NCBI RefSeq assembly: GCF_000716605.1
Contig: NZ_JNXE01000032.1
Span: 1 to 64,000 of the forward strand
Direction of reading: 5' to 3'
Source of the DNA: Streptomyces sp. NRRL F-525
GTDB taxonomy: Bacteria; Actinomycetota; Actinomycetes; Streptomycetales; Streptomycetaceae
DNA length: 64,000 bases
Every line of letters begins with the position of its first letter. Position 1 is the first letter of the stretch. The position numbers and the translations under genes were made by a program. This document shows positions 46,462 to 54,828 of this stretch, in pieces. The notes below the pieces were generated by a model that did not search any database, was not told where the DNA came from, and saw nothing but the letters and a program-made list of their open reading frames with translations.

Positions 46462-46725
46462 ATGAACGTCGATGTAGCGTCCGAGCTGGTGTGGTTCAAG
46501 AGCAGCTACAGCAGCGGCGAGGGCGGCCAGTGCCTCGAAGTCGCCCTCACCTGGTACAAGTCCAGCCACAGCACAGGCTCCGGCGGCGAATGCGTGGAGA
46601 TCGCGACCTGCCCCACCACGATCCACGTACGGGATTCCAAGCACCTCCCCGAGCACGGCGGAGCCACCCTCACCCTTGCTTCCGCCAGCTGGGACGCCTT
46701 CCTCGGGTTCGCTGCCCGGGGGTGA
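46462..46725 (+). CDS. DUF397 protein (copy 3)
   Basis: The 87-residue third paralogue is closest to copy 2 in its C-terminal half (TLTLASASWDAFLGFAARG identical) and closest to copy 1 around GGQCLEVALTW, as if the copies have exchanged segments by gene conversion. It starts MNVDVASELVWFK. All three frames are intact, so all may be made. Confidence 0.9.
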   Translation: MNVDVASELVWFKSSYSSGEGGQCLEVALTWYKSSHSTGSGGECVEIATCPTTIHVRDSKHLPEHGGATLTLASASWDAFLGFAARG

Positions 46726-46796
46726 CGCGGGGGCGCTGCCTGCCTCTGCCGGGTAAGGTGCAGAGATCCGCAGAACCCAGGGTGAGGCTCCTGACC

Positions 46797-47645
46797 GTGT
46801 TGACCCAGACCACCTCTCGGGTGCTCGAACCGAGCGACCTGGACGCCGCGCTCGCCGTGCTCGACCGCGAGCCGGTCACGAACGCCTTTGTGACCTCGCG
46901 GGTGCAGGTCGCGGGCCTCGACCCCTGGCGGCTCGGCGGCGAGATGTGGGGCTGGTACGAGGACGGCATGCTGACGTCCCTCTGCTACGCGGGCGCCAAC
47001 CTCGTCCCGATCTGCGCGACCCCCAGGGCAATCCGCGCCTTCGCCGACCGCGCCCGCAGGGCCGGCCGCCGCTGCTCCTCGATCGTCGGCCCGGCCGAGG
47101 CGACCGCCCAGCTCTGGCGCCTCCTCGAACCGAGCTGGGGCCCGGCCCGCGAGGTCCGCGCCCGCCAGCCCCTCATGGTCGCCGACCGCATGCCCACCGA
47201 CATCGCCCCCGACCCGTACGTCCGCCGTATCCGCAAGGACGAGATGGACACGATCATGCCGGCGTGCGTGGCGATGTTCACCGAGGAGGTCGGCGTCTCC
47301 CCCCTGGCCGGCGACGGCGGCCTCCTCTACCAGGCCCGCGTGGCCGAACTCGTAGGCTCAGGACGCTCGTTCGCCCGCCTCGACGAGTACGGCAAGGTCG
47401 TCTTCAAGGCGGAGATCGGCGCGGCAACCCCGAAGGCCTGCCAGATCCAGGGCGTCTGGGTGGCCCCCGAGTACCGGGGGAGGGGCGTGGCGGCCCCCGC
47501 GATGGCATCCGTACTGCGCTACGCCCTGGCGGACGTGGCCCCCGTGGTCAGCCTCTACGTGAACGACTTCAACACCCCGGCACGACGGGCATACCTGAGG
47601 GTGGGCTTCCAAGAGGTAGGCGCCTTCATGAGCGTCCTCTTCTGA
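46797..47645 (+). CDS. GNAT N-acetyltransferase with DUF4081 domain
   Basis: The 282-residue protein has an N-terminal DUF4081 domain (residues about 8-120) and a C-terminal GNAT fold with acetyl-CoA loop IQGVWVAPEYRGRGVAAPAM near 222. The start is taken at GTG 46797, nine bases after GGTGAGG; TTG 46800 and GTG 46782 are alternatives. Substrate is unknown. The same protein type is found next to dxr/ispG/proS in other Streptomyces, so it is a core gene. Confidence 0.88.
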   Translation: MLTQTTSRVLEPSDLDAALAVLDREPVTNAFVTSRVQVAGLDPWRLGGEMWGWYEDGMLTSLCYAGANLVPICATPRAIRAFADRARRAGRRCSSIVGPAEATAQLWRLLEPSWGPAREVRARQPLMVADRMPTDIAPDPYVRRIRKDEMDTIMPACVAMFTEEVGVSPLAGDGGLLYQARVAELVGSGRSFARLDEYGKVVFKAEIGAATPKACQIQGVWVAPEYRGRGVAAPAMASVLRYALADVAPVVSLYVNDFNTPARRAYLRVGFQEVGAFMSVLF

Positions 47646-47666
47646 AACCCGTTAAGGGCGACCCCC

Positions 47667-47694
47667 AGGGGCGCGGGGAACTGCGCGACCAGCC
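47667..47694 (+). repeat. Interspersed GGGGCGCGGGGAACTGCGCG element, copy 2
   Basis: AGGGGCGCGGGGAACTGCGC followed by GACCAGCC, 22 bases after the acetyltransferase stop. The same core is at 25811, 53577, 58962 and 61080. Confidence 0.8.
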
Positions 47695-47745
47695 ACGAAC
47701 GGCCCGCACCCAAACAACAACCGAACCCCCCTGTACTCTCCCCAC

Positions 47746-48309
47746 ATGCGATTTCCCGGTCACGGTCACCGCCACCCCCAAGACGTCGTGATCGGCCCCC
47801 TGGACCTCTCGGCCCACGTCGACGAAGCCCTAGCCGTACAGGCCCTCGCATTCGGCCTGGGCCAGGACGAGGTAGCCGTAAGACGCCAGATCGTCCTGCG
47901 CCACATGACCTACCCCGGCGCCCGCGCCCTCGGCGCAACAACAGAGGGCCGCCTCGTCGGCTTCGTCTACGGCATGCCCAACAACCGCACCCACTGGTGG
48001 TCCACAGTCGTAGAGCCGTACCTCCGAGCCCAGGACCACGACGACTGGCTCGACCACTCCTTCGTGATCACCGAGCTGCACGTCCACCCGCACTACCAGA
48101 ACCGCGGCGCGGGCCGTTCCCTGATCACCACGATCACGGACGCGGCCACCGAACCCCGCTCAATCCTCTCCGCGATCGACACGGACAGCCCGGCCCGCGG
48201 CCTCTACAGATCGCTCGGCTACGAGGACCTCGCCCGCCAGGTCCTGTTCCCGAGCGCACCGAAGCCGTACGCGGTCATGGGCGCCCCCCTCCCACTGCGA
48301 CACAGGTAG
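47746..48309 (+). CDS. GNAT family N-acetyltransferase
   Basis: The 187-residue protein has a GNAT core with VITELHVHPHYQNRGAGRSL near residue 106, where the acetyl-CoA pyrophosphate loop is QNRGAG, and a closing ARGLYRSLGYEDLARQV. The His-rich N-terminus (FPGHGHRHP) is unusual. Substrate unknown. It reads with proS, 84 bases downstream. Confidence 0.87.
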   Translation: MRFPGHGHRHPQDVVIGPLDLSAHVDEALAVQALAFGLGQDEVAVRRQIVLRHMTYPGARALGATTEGRLVGFVYGMPNNRTHWWSTVVEPYLRAQDHDDWLDHSFVITELHVHPHYQNRGAGRSLITTITDAATEPRSILSAIDTDSPARGLYRSLGYEDLARQVLFPSAPKPYAVMGAPLPLRHR

Positions 48310-48392
48310 ACACCGCTAACCGATTTCCACCGGCACAGCACGCCCGGCTAACCTCCTAGCCATCACCCTTTCCCGGCAGGAGTACAGGAACC

Positions 48393-50099
48393 ATGGCGAA
48401 CGCACCGGTCCAGCGCATGTCCCAGTTGATGGCGAAGACGCTGCGCGACGACCCGGCGGACGCCGAGGTCCTCAGTCACAAGCTGCTCGTGCGGGCCGGC
48501 TACGTCCGCCGTACCGCGGCCGGCATCTGGTCCTGGCTGCCCCTGGGCAAGAAGGTCCTCTCGAACGTCGAGCGGATCGTGCGTGAGGAGATGGACGCGA
48601 TCGGCGCCCAGGAGGTGTTGCTCCCCGCGATCCTGCCTCGCGAGCCGTACGAGGCGACCGGCCGCTGGGAGGAGTACGGCCCCGAGCTGTTCCGCCTCCA
48701 GGACCGCAAGGGCGGCGACTACCTCCTCGGCCCCACCCACGAGGAGATCTTCACGCTGATCGTGAAGGACCAGGCGTCCTCCTACAAGGACCTGCCGGTC
48801 ATCCTCTACCAGATCCAGAACAAGTACCGCGACGAGGCCCGCCCCCGCGCCGGCATCCTCCGCGGCCGCGAGTTCCTGATGAAGGACTCGTACTCCTTCG
48901 ACACGGAGGACGAGGGCCTCGCCAAGTCCTACGCCCTGCACCGCGACGCGTACCAGAAGGTGTTCGCGCGCCTGGGCCTCGACTACCGCATCTGCGCCGC
49001 GACCGCGGGCGCGATGGGCGGCTCCAAGTCGGAGGAGTTCCTCGCCCCGGCGGAGGCCGGCGAGGACACTTTCGCGGACTGCCCGAACTGTGATTTCGCC
49101 GCCAACACCGAAGCAATCGCATACGAGTTGAAGCCGGTCGACGCCACCGGCGTGCCCGCGCTCGAAGAGATCCCCACCCCCGACACCCCCACCATCGAGA
49201 CCCTCGCCGCCCACCTCGGCGTGGAGGCCTCCGACACCCTCAAGAACCTCCTCGTGAAGGTCGACGGCGAGATCGTGGCCGTAGGAGTCCCCGGCGACCG
49301 CGAGGTCGACCTCGGCAAGGTCGAGGCCCATTTCACCCCCGCCGTAGTGGAGTTGGTGACGGCGGAGGACTTCACCGGCCGTCCCGACCTGGTGCGCGGC
49401 TACGTCGGCCCGCAGGGCCTGGGCGAGAAGGTCACGTACATCGCCGACCCCCGCGTGGCCCCCGGCACGAGCTGGATCACGGGCGCCAACAAGGAGGGCA
49501 CGCACGCCAAGTACGTAGTCGCCGGGCGGGACTTCGAGGTCGACGAGTACGTCGACGTCGTGGTCGTCCAGGAGGGCGACCCCTGCCCCAAGTGCGGCAC
49601 CGGCCTCAAGCTGGACCGCGCGATCGAGATCGGCCACATCTTCCAGCTCGGCCGCAAGTACGCCGACGCCCTCAAGCTCGACGTCCTCGGCCAGCACGGC
49701 AAGCCGGTCCGCGTGACCATGGGCTCCTACGGCATCGGCGTCTCCCGCGCGGTCGCCGCCCTCGCCGAGCAGACCGCCGACGACAAGGGCCTGTGCTGGC
49801 CCGCCGAGGTCGCCCCGGCCGACGTGCACGTCGTGGCCGCGGGCAAGGCCCTCCAGACCGAACTCGCCCTGGACGTCTCGGAGAAGCTGCGCGCGGCCGG
49901 TCTGCGCGTCCTGGTCGACGACCGCGCCGGGGTCTCCCCGGGCGTGAAGTTCACCGACTCGGAGCTGATCGGCGTACCGAAGATCCTGGTCGCGGGCCGC
50001 CGCTCCGCCGAGGGCGTCCTGGAACTGAAGGACCGCAGGACCGGCGAGCGCGAGGAACTGACGGTCGACGAGGCGATCACCCGCCTCACCGCAAACTGA
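48393..50099 (+). CDS. proS: Prolyl-tRNA synthetase (bacterial type with editing insert)
   Basis: The 568-residue class II synthetase has motif 1 around [20 protein letters not shown], motif 2 [21 protein letters not shown], the YbaK-like editing insert (residues about 235-390, [20 protein letters not shown]), motif 3 [14 protein letters not shown], and the anticodon-binding domain at the end. It charges tRNA-Pro and its insert clears Ala-tRNA-Pro. AGGAACC precedes ATG 48393. Confidence 0.97.
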   Translation: MANAPVQRMSQLMAKTLRDDPADAEVLSHKLLVRAGYVRRTAAGIWSWLPLGKKVLSNVERIVREEMDAIGAQEVLLPAILPREPYEATGRWEEYGPELFRLQDRKGGDYLLGPTHEEIFTLIVKDQASSYKDLPVILYQIQNKYRDEARPRAGILRGREFLMKDSYSFDTEDEGLAKSYALHRDAYQKVFARLGLDYRICAATAGAMGGSKSEEFLAPAEAGEDTFADCPNCDFAANTEAIAYELKPVDATGVPALEEIPTPDTPTIETLAAHLGVEASDTLKNLLVKVDGEIVAVGVPGDREVDLGKVEAHFTPAVVELVTAEDFTGRPDLVRGYVGPQGLGEKVTYIADPRVAPGTSWITGANKEGTHAKYVVAGRDFEVDEYVDVVVVQEGDPCPKCGTGLKLDRAIEIGHIFQLGRKYADALKLDVLGQHGKPVRVTMGSYGIGVSRAVAALAEQTADDKGLCWPAEVAPADVHVVAAGKALQTELALDVSEKLRAAGLRVLVDDRAGVSPGVKFTDSELIGVPKILVAGRRSAEGVLELKDRRTGEREELTVDEAITRLTAN

Positions 50100-50130
50100 G
50101 TTATTGAAGCCTCAAGCAATTTAAGATTCC

Positions 50131-50147
50131 TCTCAGAGAGTTCTCGG
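50131..50147 (+). promoter_or_regulatory. Direct repeat TCTCAG/TCTCGG at 11-bp spacing
   Basis: TCTCAG (50131-50136) and TCTCGG (50142-50147) are 11 bases apart, and a third TCTCAG is at 50175-50180. Direct repeats one helical turn apart are typical of OmpR-type response regulator sites. They lie about 90 bases before the flavin operon. Confidence 0.35.
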
Positions 50148-50233
50148 GAGGCGTATGGGCGCCTCACAGACTTCTCTCAGGCTGGTCCCCGACCGTAGGA
50201 CGTGACAGAGCGTCACTGCGGAGGGGAACGGTC

Positions 50234-50584
50234 ATGACAGTCAAGGAGCGTGGGGCCGCTACGGCGGTCCGCAGAGGAAAGCGGCGCATCGCGGCCGCCA
50301 CGGCGGCGATCACGCTGGCCGCGGCGGCCGGGGTCTTCGCCCTGGTCGGCACGATGCAGTCGGACGCGGAAGCGGACACGGCGGCGAGCAGCACCGGCAC
50401 GAGCAGCTCGTCGTCGTCCTCGACACCTTCGCCGTCCGCCTCCTCCAACACCTCATCCACGTCGGACAGTTCGACCTCTACGTCGTCCTCATCCTCCTCA
50501 TCTTCCTCATCTACGTCCTCGTCCTCGTCCGGCGTGACGTCGTCCTCCGGCGGCACCACCGACTCCACGTCGGGAGCGTCGTGA
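50234..50584 (+). CDS. Ser/Thr-rich membrane-anchored protein ending in a possible flavinylation motif
   Basis: The 116-residue protein has a basic N-terminus, one hydrophobic segment (about 19-41) and an extracytoplasmic tail of about 60 residues that is mostly Ser and Thr with runs of ten or more. The last seven residues are DSTSGAS, matching the ApbE target pattern D-x-x-(S/T)-G-A-(S/T). The next gene is apbE and overlaps by one base. Related operons usually place an FMN-binding-domain protein here; this one lacks that fold. I infer it may carry covalent FMN at its tip. The modified residue is normally Thr, so Ser is a caution. Confidence 0.75.
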   Translation: MTVKERGAATAVRRGKRRIAAATAAITLAAAAGVFALVGTMQSDAEADTAASSTGTSSSSSSSTPSPSASSNTSSTSDSSTSTSSSSSSSSSSTSSSSSGVTSSSGGTTDSTSGAS

Positions 50585-51555
50585 TGAGTACACGTACGAG
50601 CACCGCGCCCCCGCGCACCACGGCCGCCGCCGACTGGCGTGCCCTCGGGACCAGCGTCCGGCTGGTCGTCACCGACCCGGCCCTGCTGGACTCCTGCAAC
50701 CTGCTCCTCGCCCGGCACCTCGCCGAGGTCGACGCGGCGTGCAGCAGGTTCCGTACCGACTCCGAACTGGCCGCGCTGGACGAGGCGTCGGGCCGCCCGG
50801 TCACCGTCAGCCCGCTGCTCGCCGAGGCGCTGGCGGTCGCGCTGCGCGCCGCCGAGGCGACGGACGGCGCGGTCGACCCGACGGTCGGCTCGGCCATGAA
50901 CGCCATCGGCTACGACCGCGACTTCACCCTCGTCCAGGAGGACGACCGGCCGATCCGGCTCACCGTGAAGCGCGCCCCGGGCTGGCGCACGATCGACCTG
51001 GACCCCGCGACGGGCACGGTCGCCGTCCCGGCCGGCGTCCGCCTGGACCTCGGTGCCACGGCGAAGGCGTGGGCCGCCGACAAGGCGGCGGCCATGCTCG
51101 CCCAAGTGGCAGGCTGCGGAGTCCTGGTGAGCCTCGGCGGCGACACGGCGGTCGCGGGGGAGCCCCCGGCCGGCGGCTGGAACATCCGCGTCCAGGACGT
51201 CACCGGTTCCGTCGACGAGACGCCCGCGCACGGTACGTACGCCACGATCGGCCTGCGCTCCGGCGGCCTGGCCACCTCGGGCACGGCGGCCCGTCGCTGG
51301 CGCCGGGGCGGCTACGAGCTGCACCACATCGTCGACCCGCGCACCGGCCTCCCCGTCCGCAGCCCCTGGCGCACGGTCTCGGTCGCCGCCGCGACGAGCG
51401 CCGACGCCAACGCGGCGAGCACGGCGTCCCTGGTCAAGGGGGCAGGCGCGGAACGCTGGTTGACCCGCCTGGGCCTCCCCGCGCGCCTGGTCGCCCAGGA
51501 CGGCACGGTCGTCACGACCCCGGGCTGGCCCACATCCACGGCGGCCGCTGCATGA
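50584..51555 (+). CDS. apbE: FAD:protein FMN transferase
   Basis: The 323-residue enzyme has the ApbE fold signatures: an early ALGTSVRLVV, VDAACSRFRTDSELAALD, VDPTVGSAMNAIGYDR, LDLGATAKAWAADKA, VSLGGDTAVAG and the C-terminal HHIVDPRTGLPV. It attaches FMN from FAD to Thr or Ser of exported proteins. No signal peptide is evident, as in several actinobacterial homologues. The start ATG 50584 shares a base with the preceding stop, and its stop overlaps the next ATG by four. Confidence 0.92.
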   Translation: MSTRTSTAPPRTTAAADWRALGTSVRLVVTDPALLDSCNLLLARHLAEVDAACSRFRTDSELAALDEASGRPVTVSPLLAEALAVALRAAEATDGAVDPTVGSAMNAIGYDRDFTLVQEDDRPIRLTVKRAPGWRTIDLDPATGTVAVPAGVRLDLGATAKAWAADKAAAMLAQVAGCGVLVSLGGDTAVAGEPPAGGWNIRVQDVTGSVDETPAHGTYATIGLRSGGLATSGTAARRWRRGGYELHHIVDPRTGLPVRSPWRTVSVAAATSADANAASTASLVKGAGAERWLTRLGLPARLVAQDGTVVTTPGWPTSTAAAA

Positions 51556-52133
51556 GCTCCGAGATCCTCTGGTACGCCAACCGCGCCACCGGAGCCGTCT
51601 GCCTGGTCCTGTTCACGGTCGTGGTCCTGCTCGGCATCGCGGTCCGCCTGCGCACCCGGCTCCCCGGCCTGCCCCGCTTCGGCACGGTGAACCTGCACCG
51701 CACCCTGTCCCTCTCCGCGACGGCCTTCCTGGCCCTGCACATCGCGATGGCGGTGATCGACGGGTACGTGAACATCACCGTCGTCGACGCGGTCGTCCCC
51801 TTCGTCTCCGACTACGAACCCCTCTGGCTCGGCCTCGGCACGGTCGCCTTCGACCTGATGCTCGCGGTCCTGGTCACCAGCCTCCTCCGCGAACGCATCG
51901 GCCACCGCACCTGGCGAGCGCTCCACTGGCTGGCCTACGCCTCCTGGCCGGTCGCCCTGATCCACGGCATCGGCATCGGCACGGACACCGGCACGGACTG
52001 GATGACCTGGCTGACGGTCTCCTGCGTGGCCGCCGTGGTAGCCGCCTTCGGTATCCGCCTGGCCCACTCCGCCCGCGAGTCCCGCCGCACCCCCGCCGCC
52101 CTGCTCCGCACAGCGGAAGGAGCCCGCTCATGA
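51552..52133 (+). CDS. Ferric reductase-like transmembrane heme protein
   Basis: The 193-residue membrane protein has five or six hydrophobic segments and four histidines, His49 and His63 in one helix and His125 and His138 in another. Pairs 13-14 residues apart can hold two b hemes across the membrane. This is the core of the ferric reductase / NOX-type domain without the flavin and NADPH domains, so electrons must come from a separate protein, presumably the NuoF-like protein and ferredoxin encoded next. Confidence 0.9.
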   Translation: MSSEILWYANRATGAVCLVLFTVVVLLGIAVRLRTRLPGLPRFGTVNLHRTLSLSATAFLALHIAMAVIDGYVNITVVDAVVPFVSDYEPLWLGLGTVAFDLMLAVLVTSLLRERIGHRTWRALHWLAYASWPVALIHGIGIGTDTGTDWMTWLTVSCVAAVVAAFGIRLAHSARESRRTPAALLRTAEGARS

Positions 52134-53353
52134 CCACGACCACGACCTTCACCGACGTCTACATGTCCCCCCGCCTCCTCGCCCCCGGCGGCACCGCGGC
52201 CGACCTCTCCACCCACGAACTCCGTTACGGCCCACTGCAGTACGGAGATCCCGACACGCTCCTGAGAACGGTCGCCGAGTCTGGCCTCACCGGCCGCGGA
52301 GGCGCCGCGTTCCCGACGTACCGCAAACTCGTCGCGGTGACCGACGCGAGCCGACGCACGGGCCGCGCCCCCGTGGTCGTGGCGAACGGCGCGGAGGGCG
52401 AACCGGCCAGCCGCAAGGACAAGACACTCCTCCGCCTGTCACCCCATCTGGTCCTGGACGGGCTGCAGTTGGCGGCGAGGGCGGTGGGCGCGGGGGAGGC
52501 GCACCTGGCGGTGGAGGACGGCGCGTCCTACCTGGAATCGGCCCTGGCCCAGCGCAACGACCCGCTCCCCGTGCAGGTGGTCCGCCTGCCCAAACGCTTC
52601 CTGTCCGGCCAGGCATCGGCGCTGGCGCAATACGTCTCGGGGAACACCCCGTTGCCCCGCCACCAGCACCCGCCGGTCCGCGAACGCGGGGTGAACCGCG
52701 CCCCCACCCTCATCCAGAACGTGGAAACCCTGGCCCACCTGGCCCTGGTAGCCCGCTACGGCGCCGACTGGTTCCGCAGCGCCGGCACCCCCACGCAGCC
52801 GGGCAGCACCTTGTGCACCCTGCACGCCCAGGGCCGCGAAGTCCGCGTGGTGGAAGCCCCGTTCGGCCTCCCCCTGAACCGTCTCCTGCCCCTCGACGGA
52901 ATGTCCGCGGTCCTCGTCGGCGGCTACCACGGCACCTGGATCCCGGCCGCCGACGCAGCCCAACGCCCCCTGGACGCAAGTGACTTGGGAGCAGGCGTCC
53001 TGGCCGCACTCCCGGCAAACCGCTGCGGCATAGCGGAAACCGCCCGAGTCCTCCGCTACTTGGCCCTCCAATCAGCGGGCCAGTGCGGCCCCTGCCTCAA
53101 CGGCCTCCCGCGCATAGCCGCCGCCTTTCAGACCCTGGCCACCCCCGGCCCCCAGTCCAACACCCGCCAGGACGTGGCCCGTTGGTCAGGCCTGGTAGAG
53201 GGCCGAGGCGCCTGCCACCACCCCGACGGCACGGTCCGCCTGGTCCGCAGCGCGCTGACCACCTTCGCGGCCGAACTGGACACCCACGCAAGGGGCTTGT
53301 GCTCCGCGAGCGACTCAACACCCTTGCTGCCCATCCCGAATGAGGCCCACTGA
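52130..53353 (+). CDS. NuoF-like NADH oxidoreductase subunit with SLBB region
   Basis: The 407-residue protein resembles NuoF: glycine-rich GLTGRGGAAFPTYRK (52-66), NGAEGEPASRKDKTLL, and PTLIQNVETLAHL, then an SLBB-like region and the iron-sulfur end. NuoF binds 4Fe-4S through C-x2-C-x2-C and a later Cys. Here only Cys319, Cys322 and Cys362 fit; the first position is Ala316. The cluster may be 3Fe-4S, have another ligand, or be lost. It overlaps both partners' frames closely, consistent with a complex. Confidence 0.88.
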   Translation: MTTTTTFTDVYMSPRLLAPGGTAADLSTHELRYGPLQYGDPDTLLRTVAESGLTGRGGAAFPTYRKLVAVTDASRRTGRAPVVVANGAEGEPASRKDKTLLRLSPHLVLDGLQLAARAVGAGEAHLAVEDGASYLESALAQRNDPLPVQVVRLPKRFLSGQASALAQYVSGNTPLPRHQHPPVRERGVNRAPTLIQNVETLAHLALVARYGADWFRSAGTPTQPGSTLCTLHAQGREVRVVEAPFGLPLNRLLPLDGMSAVLVGGYHGTWIPAADAAQRPLDASDLGAGVLAALPANRCGIAETARVLRYLALQSAGQCGPCLNGLPRIAAAFQTLATPGPQSNTRQDVARWSGLVEGRGACHHPDGTVRLVRSALTTFAAELDTHARGLCSASDSTPLLPIPNEAH

Positions 53354-53355
53354 CC

Positions 53356-53577
53356 ATGGAACAGAAGTCGCACCAGAAGATCGACATCGACTGGACTGCG
53401 TGCCAGGGGCATGGCTTGTGCGCGGAATTGCTCCCGGACCACATCACCCTGGACGAGTGGGGCTACCCCTTGGTGGACGGAGCCCCAATACCGCCCCGCA
53501 CGATAAAACGCGCCCGCCGAGCGGCCTCCGACTGTCCGGTCCTGGCCTTGAAACTAACTATGGGGGCAACTCCCTAA
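53356..53577 (+). CDS. Ferredoxin (3Fe-4S type)
   Basis: The 73-residue protein has Cys16-x5-Cys22 (TACQGHGLC) and Cys60-Pro, the three ligands of a 3Fe-4S ferredoxin like those serving actinobacterial P450s. It begins three bases after the NuoF-like stop and is the last gene of the redox operon. Its TAA stop lies at the first base of the interspersed repeat. Confidence 0.92.
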   Translation: MEQKSHQKIDIDWTACQGHGLCAELLPDHITLDEWGYPLVDGAPIPPRTIKRARRAASDCPVLALKLTMGATP

Positions 53578-53606
53578 GGGGCGCGGGGAACTGCGCGACC
53601 AGCCCC
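53577..53606 (+). repeat. Interspersed GGGGCGCGGGGAACTGCGCG element, copy 3
   Basis: AGGGGCGCGGGGAACTGCGC followed by GACCAGCCCC. It begins on the last base of the ferredoxin stop, between convergent genes, where it could act as a terminator. Confidence 0.82.
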
Positions 53607-53646
53607 AACGCACCCGCAGCCCGATGACGACCCGCACCCCCGTCCC

Positions 53647-54648
53647 CTACCGCCAAAAATCCATAGCCACCCGCCCCTCAATCCGCCCCCGCTCATCCAA
53701 CAAACACCCACCCAACTTCACCGGCCGCAACGTCACCGCCCGATCCACAATCTCCAACCGGGACAACTTCGCCACCATCTCGCTCTCCAACCCCACCGCA
53801 TCCCCCGCAGCCCGCAACCACACCCCGACCAACAAATTCGCCGCCCCACTAACCGCCGCGCACATCCGCACCTCAGGAAACCGCCCCAACGTCCGCGCAG
53901 CCCGCTCCAGTTGATCCGGCGGCACCCGCAACCACAACAACATCGTCACCGGCGCAGGCGAGAGCGACCGAGCCACCTCACACCGCAACCGAATCACCCC
54001 ACCCGCAAGAGCCGCCCCCAAATGCCGCCGAACGGTACTCGCACCCACCCCCAGCCGCGAAGCCAACTCCGCATGCGAGGCCCGCGCGTTCTCCCCCAAC
54101 GCAAGCAACAGCGCCCGGTCCAACTCCCCGAACCGAGGCGCCATCCCCGCCGAAGGCGACGACTCCGCCCCCATCAACACCCCCCGCTGCTCCCGCGAAA
54201 TCGCCCGAACCTGCCACCGGCTCCCCTCCGCGTACATCCGAGGCGCGACCAACGTCCGAGTACCCACAACCCCTCGCAACCCCGAGACCCGTTCGACGAC
54301 ATACCGAGACACCCCCTCCAGACTCGCCGCCACCAGATGCAGCACCAGATCACAGGGCCCCGCCACATAGTCGACGGCGGTCAACTCCGCGTCACCGGCC
54401 ACCGTCCGCGCCACCCGCATCGCCTCACCGGGCGCACAGTCCACCTGCACGAACGCGAACGCCAGCCGTTCCCCGACCGCCGTCCCCGGATAGGCGGTCA
54501 GCCAAGCCTCCCGCCGCTCGACCAGCCGCTCCCAGTGCCGGGCCACCGTCACCGGCCCGACCCCGAGCGCTCTGCCGATCAACGACCAAGGCGCACGCGG
54601 CCGGAGCTGCAACGCGTTGACCAGGGCGAGATCGGACTCGGAGAGCAT
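53647..54648 (-). CDS. Lrp/AsnC regulator with two complete modules
   Basis: The 333-residue protein has two Lrp/AsnC units in tandem. Unit 1 is residues about 3-150 (DLALVNALQLRPRAPWSLIGRALGVGPVTVARHW). Unit 2 starts near 173 (FGELDRALLLALGENARASHAELASRLGVGASTVRRHL). Each has a helix-turn-helix and a ligand-binding RAM domain. Ordinary Lrp proteins have one unit of about 150 residues. It is divergent from the M20 amidohydrolase operon and probably controls it in response to an amino acid. Confidence 0.9.
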   Translation of the reverse strand: MLSESDLALVNALQLRPRAPWSLIGRALGVGPVTVARHWERLVERREAWLTAYPGTAVGERLAFAFVQVDCAPGEAMRVARTVAGDAELTAVDYVAGPCDLVLHLVAASLEGVSRYVVERVSGLRGVVGTRTLVAPRMYAEGSRWQVRAISREQRGVLMGAESSPSAGMAPRFGELDRALLLALGENARASHAELASRLGVGASTVRRHLGAALAGGVIRLRCEVARSLSPAPVTMLLWLRVPPDQLERAARTLGRFPEVRMCAAVSGAANLLVGVWLRAAGDAVGLESEMVAKLSRLEIVDRAVTLRPVKLGGCLLDERGRIEGRVAMDFWR

Positions 54649-54828
54649 GGCGGATCCCTCGGATAGACGGCCGTTCTACGGCGGATCTCTCCAAAAATCG
54701 CGACGGTGATGCACCGCCCTCTCATCATTGCCGACCAGAAGCACGGTCCGTACGGCACCGGATGCGCGAGCACCCGTCCGGCTGGGCAGCGTCCTGGAGT
54801 TGCGGGAGTGACCTACGAGGGGAACGGG

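Larger units (their letters stand above)
45811..46725 (+). repeat. Three tandem 305-bp units (end of XRE gene + DUF397 gene)
   Basis: Units run 45811-46115, 46116-46420 and 46421-46725, each exactly 305 bases. Each starts with a version of CGCGAATCGCTGTCG, carries GGGAGAGACATGAAC, and ends at a DUF397 stop. In unit 1 the first 45 bases encode the XRE C-terminus (SLSFVEKLLGET); in units 2 and 3 they survive as intergenic remnants that still supply the ribosome site. Confidence 0.92.

Noticed and set aside
45811..46725. Regular repeats that might be a CRISPR array
   Set aside because: The 305-bp spacing and coding content show tandem gene duplication, not short repeats with unique spacers.
50394..50584. 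Frameshifted FMN-binding domain protein
   Set aside because: The other frames after the Ser-rich region show no FMN-binding fold, and the frame ends cleanly at the apbE start, so truncation by a recent frameshift is not supported.
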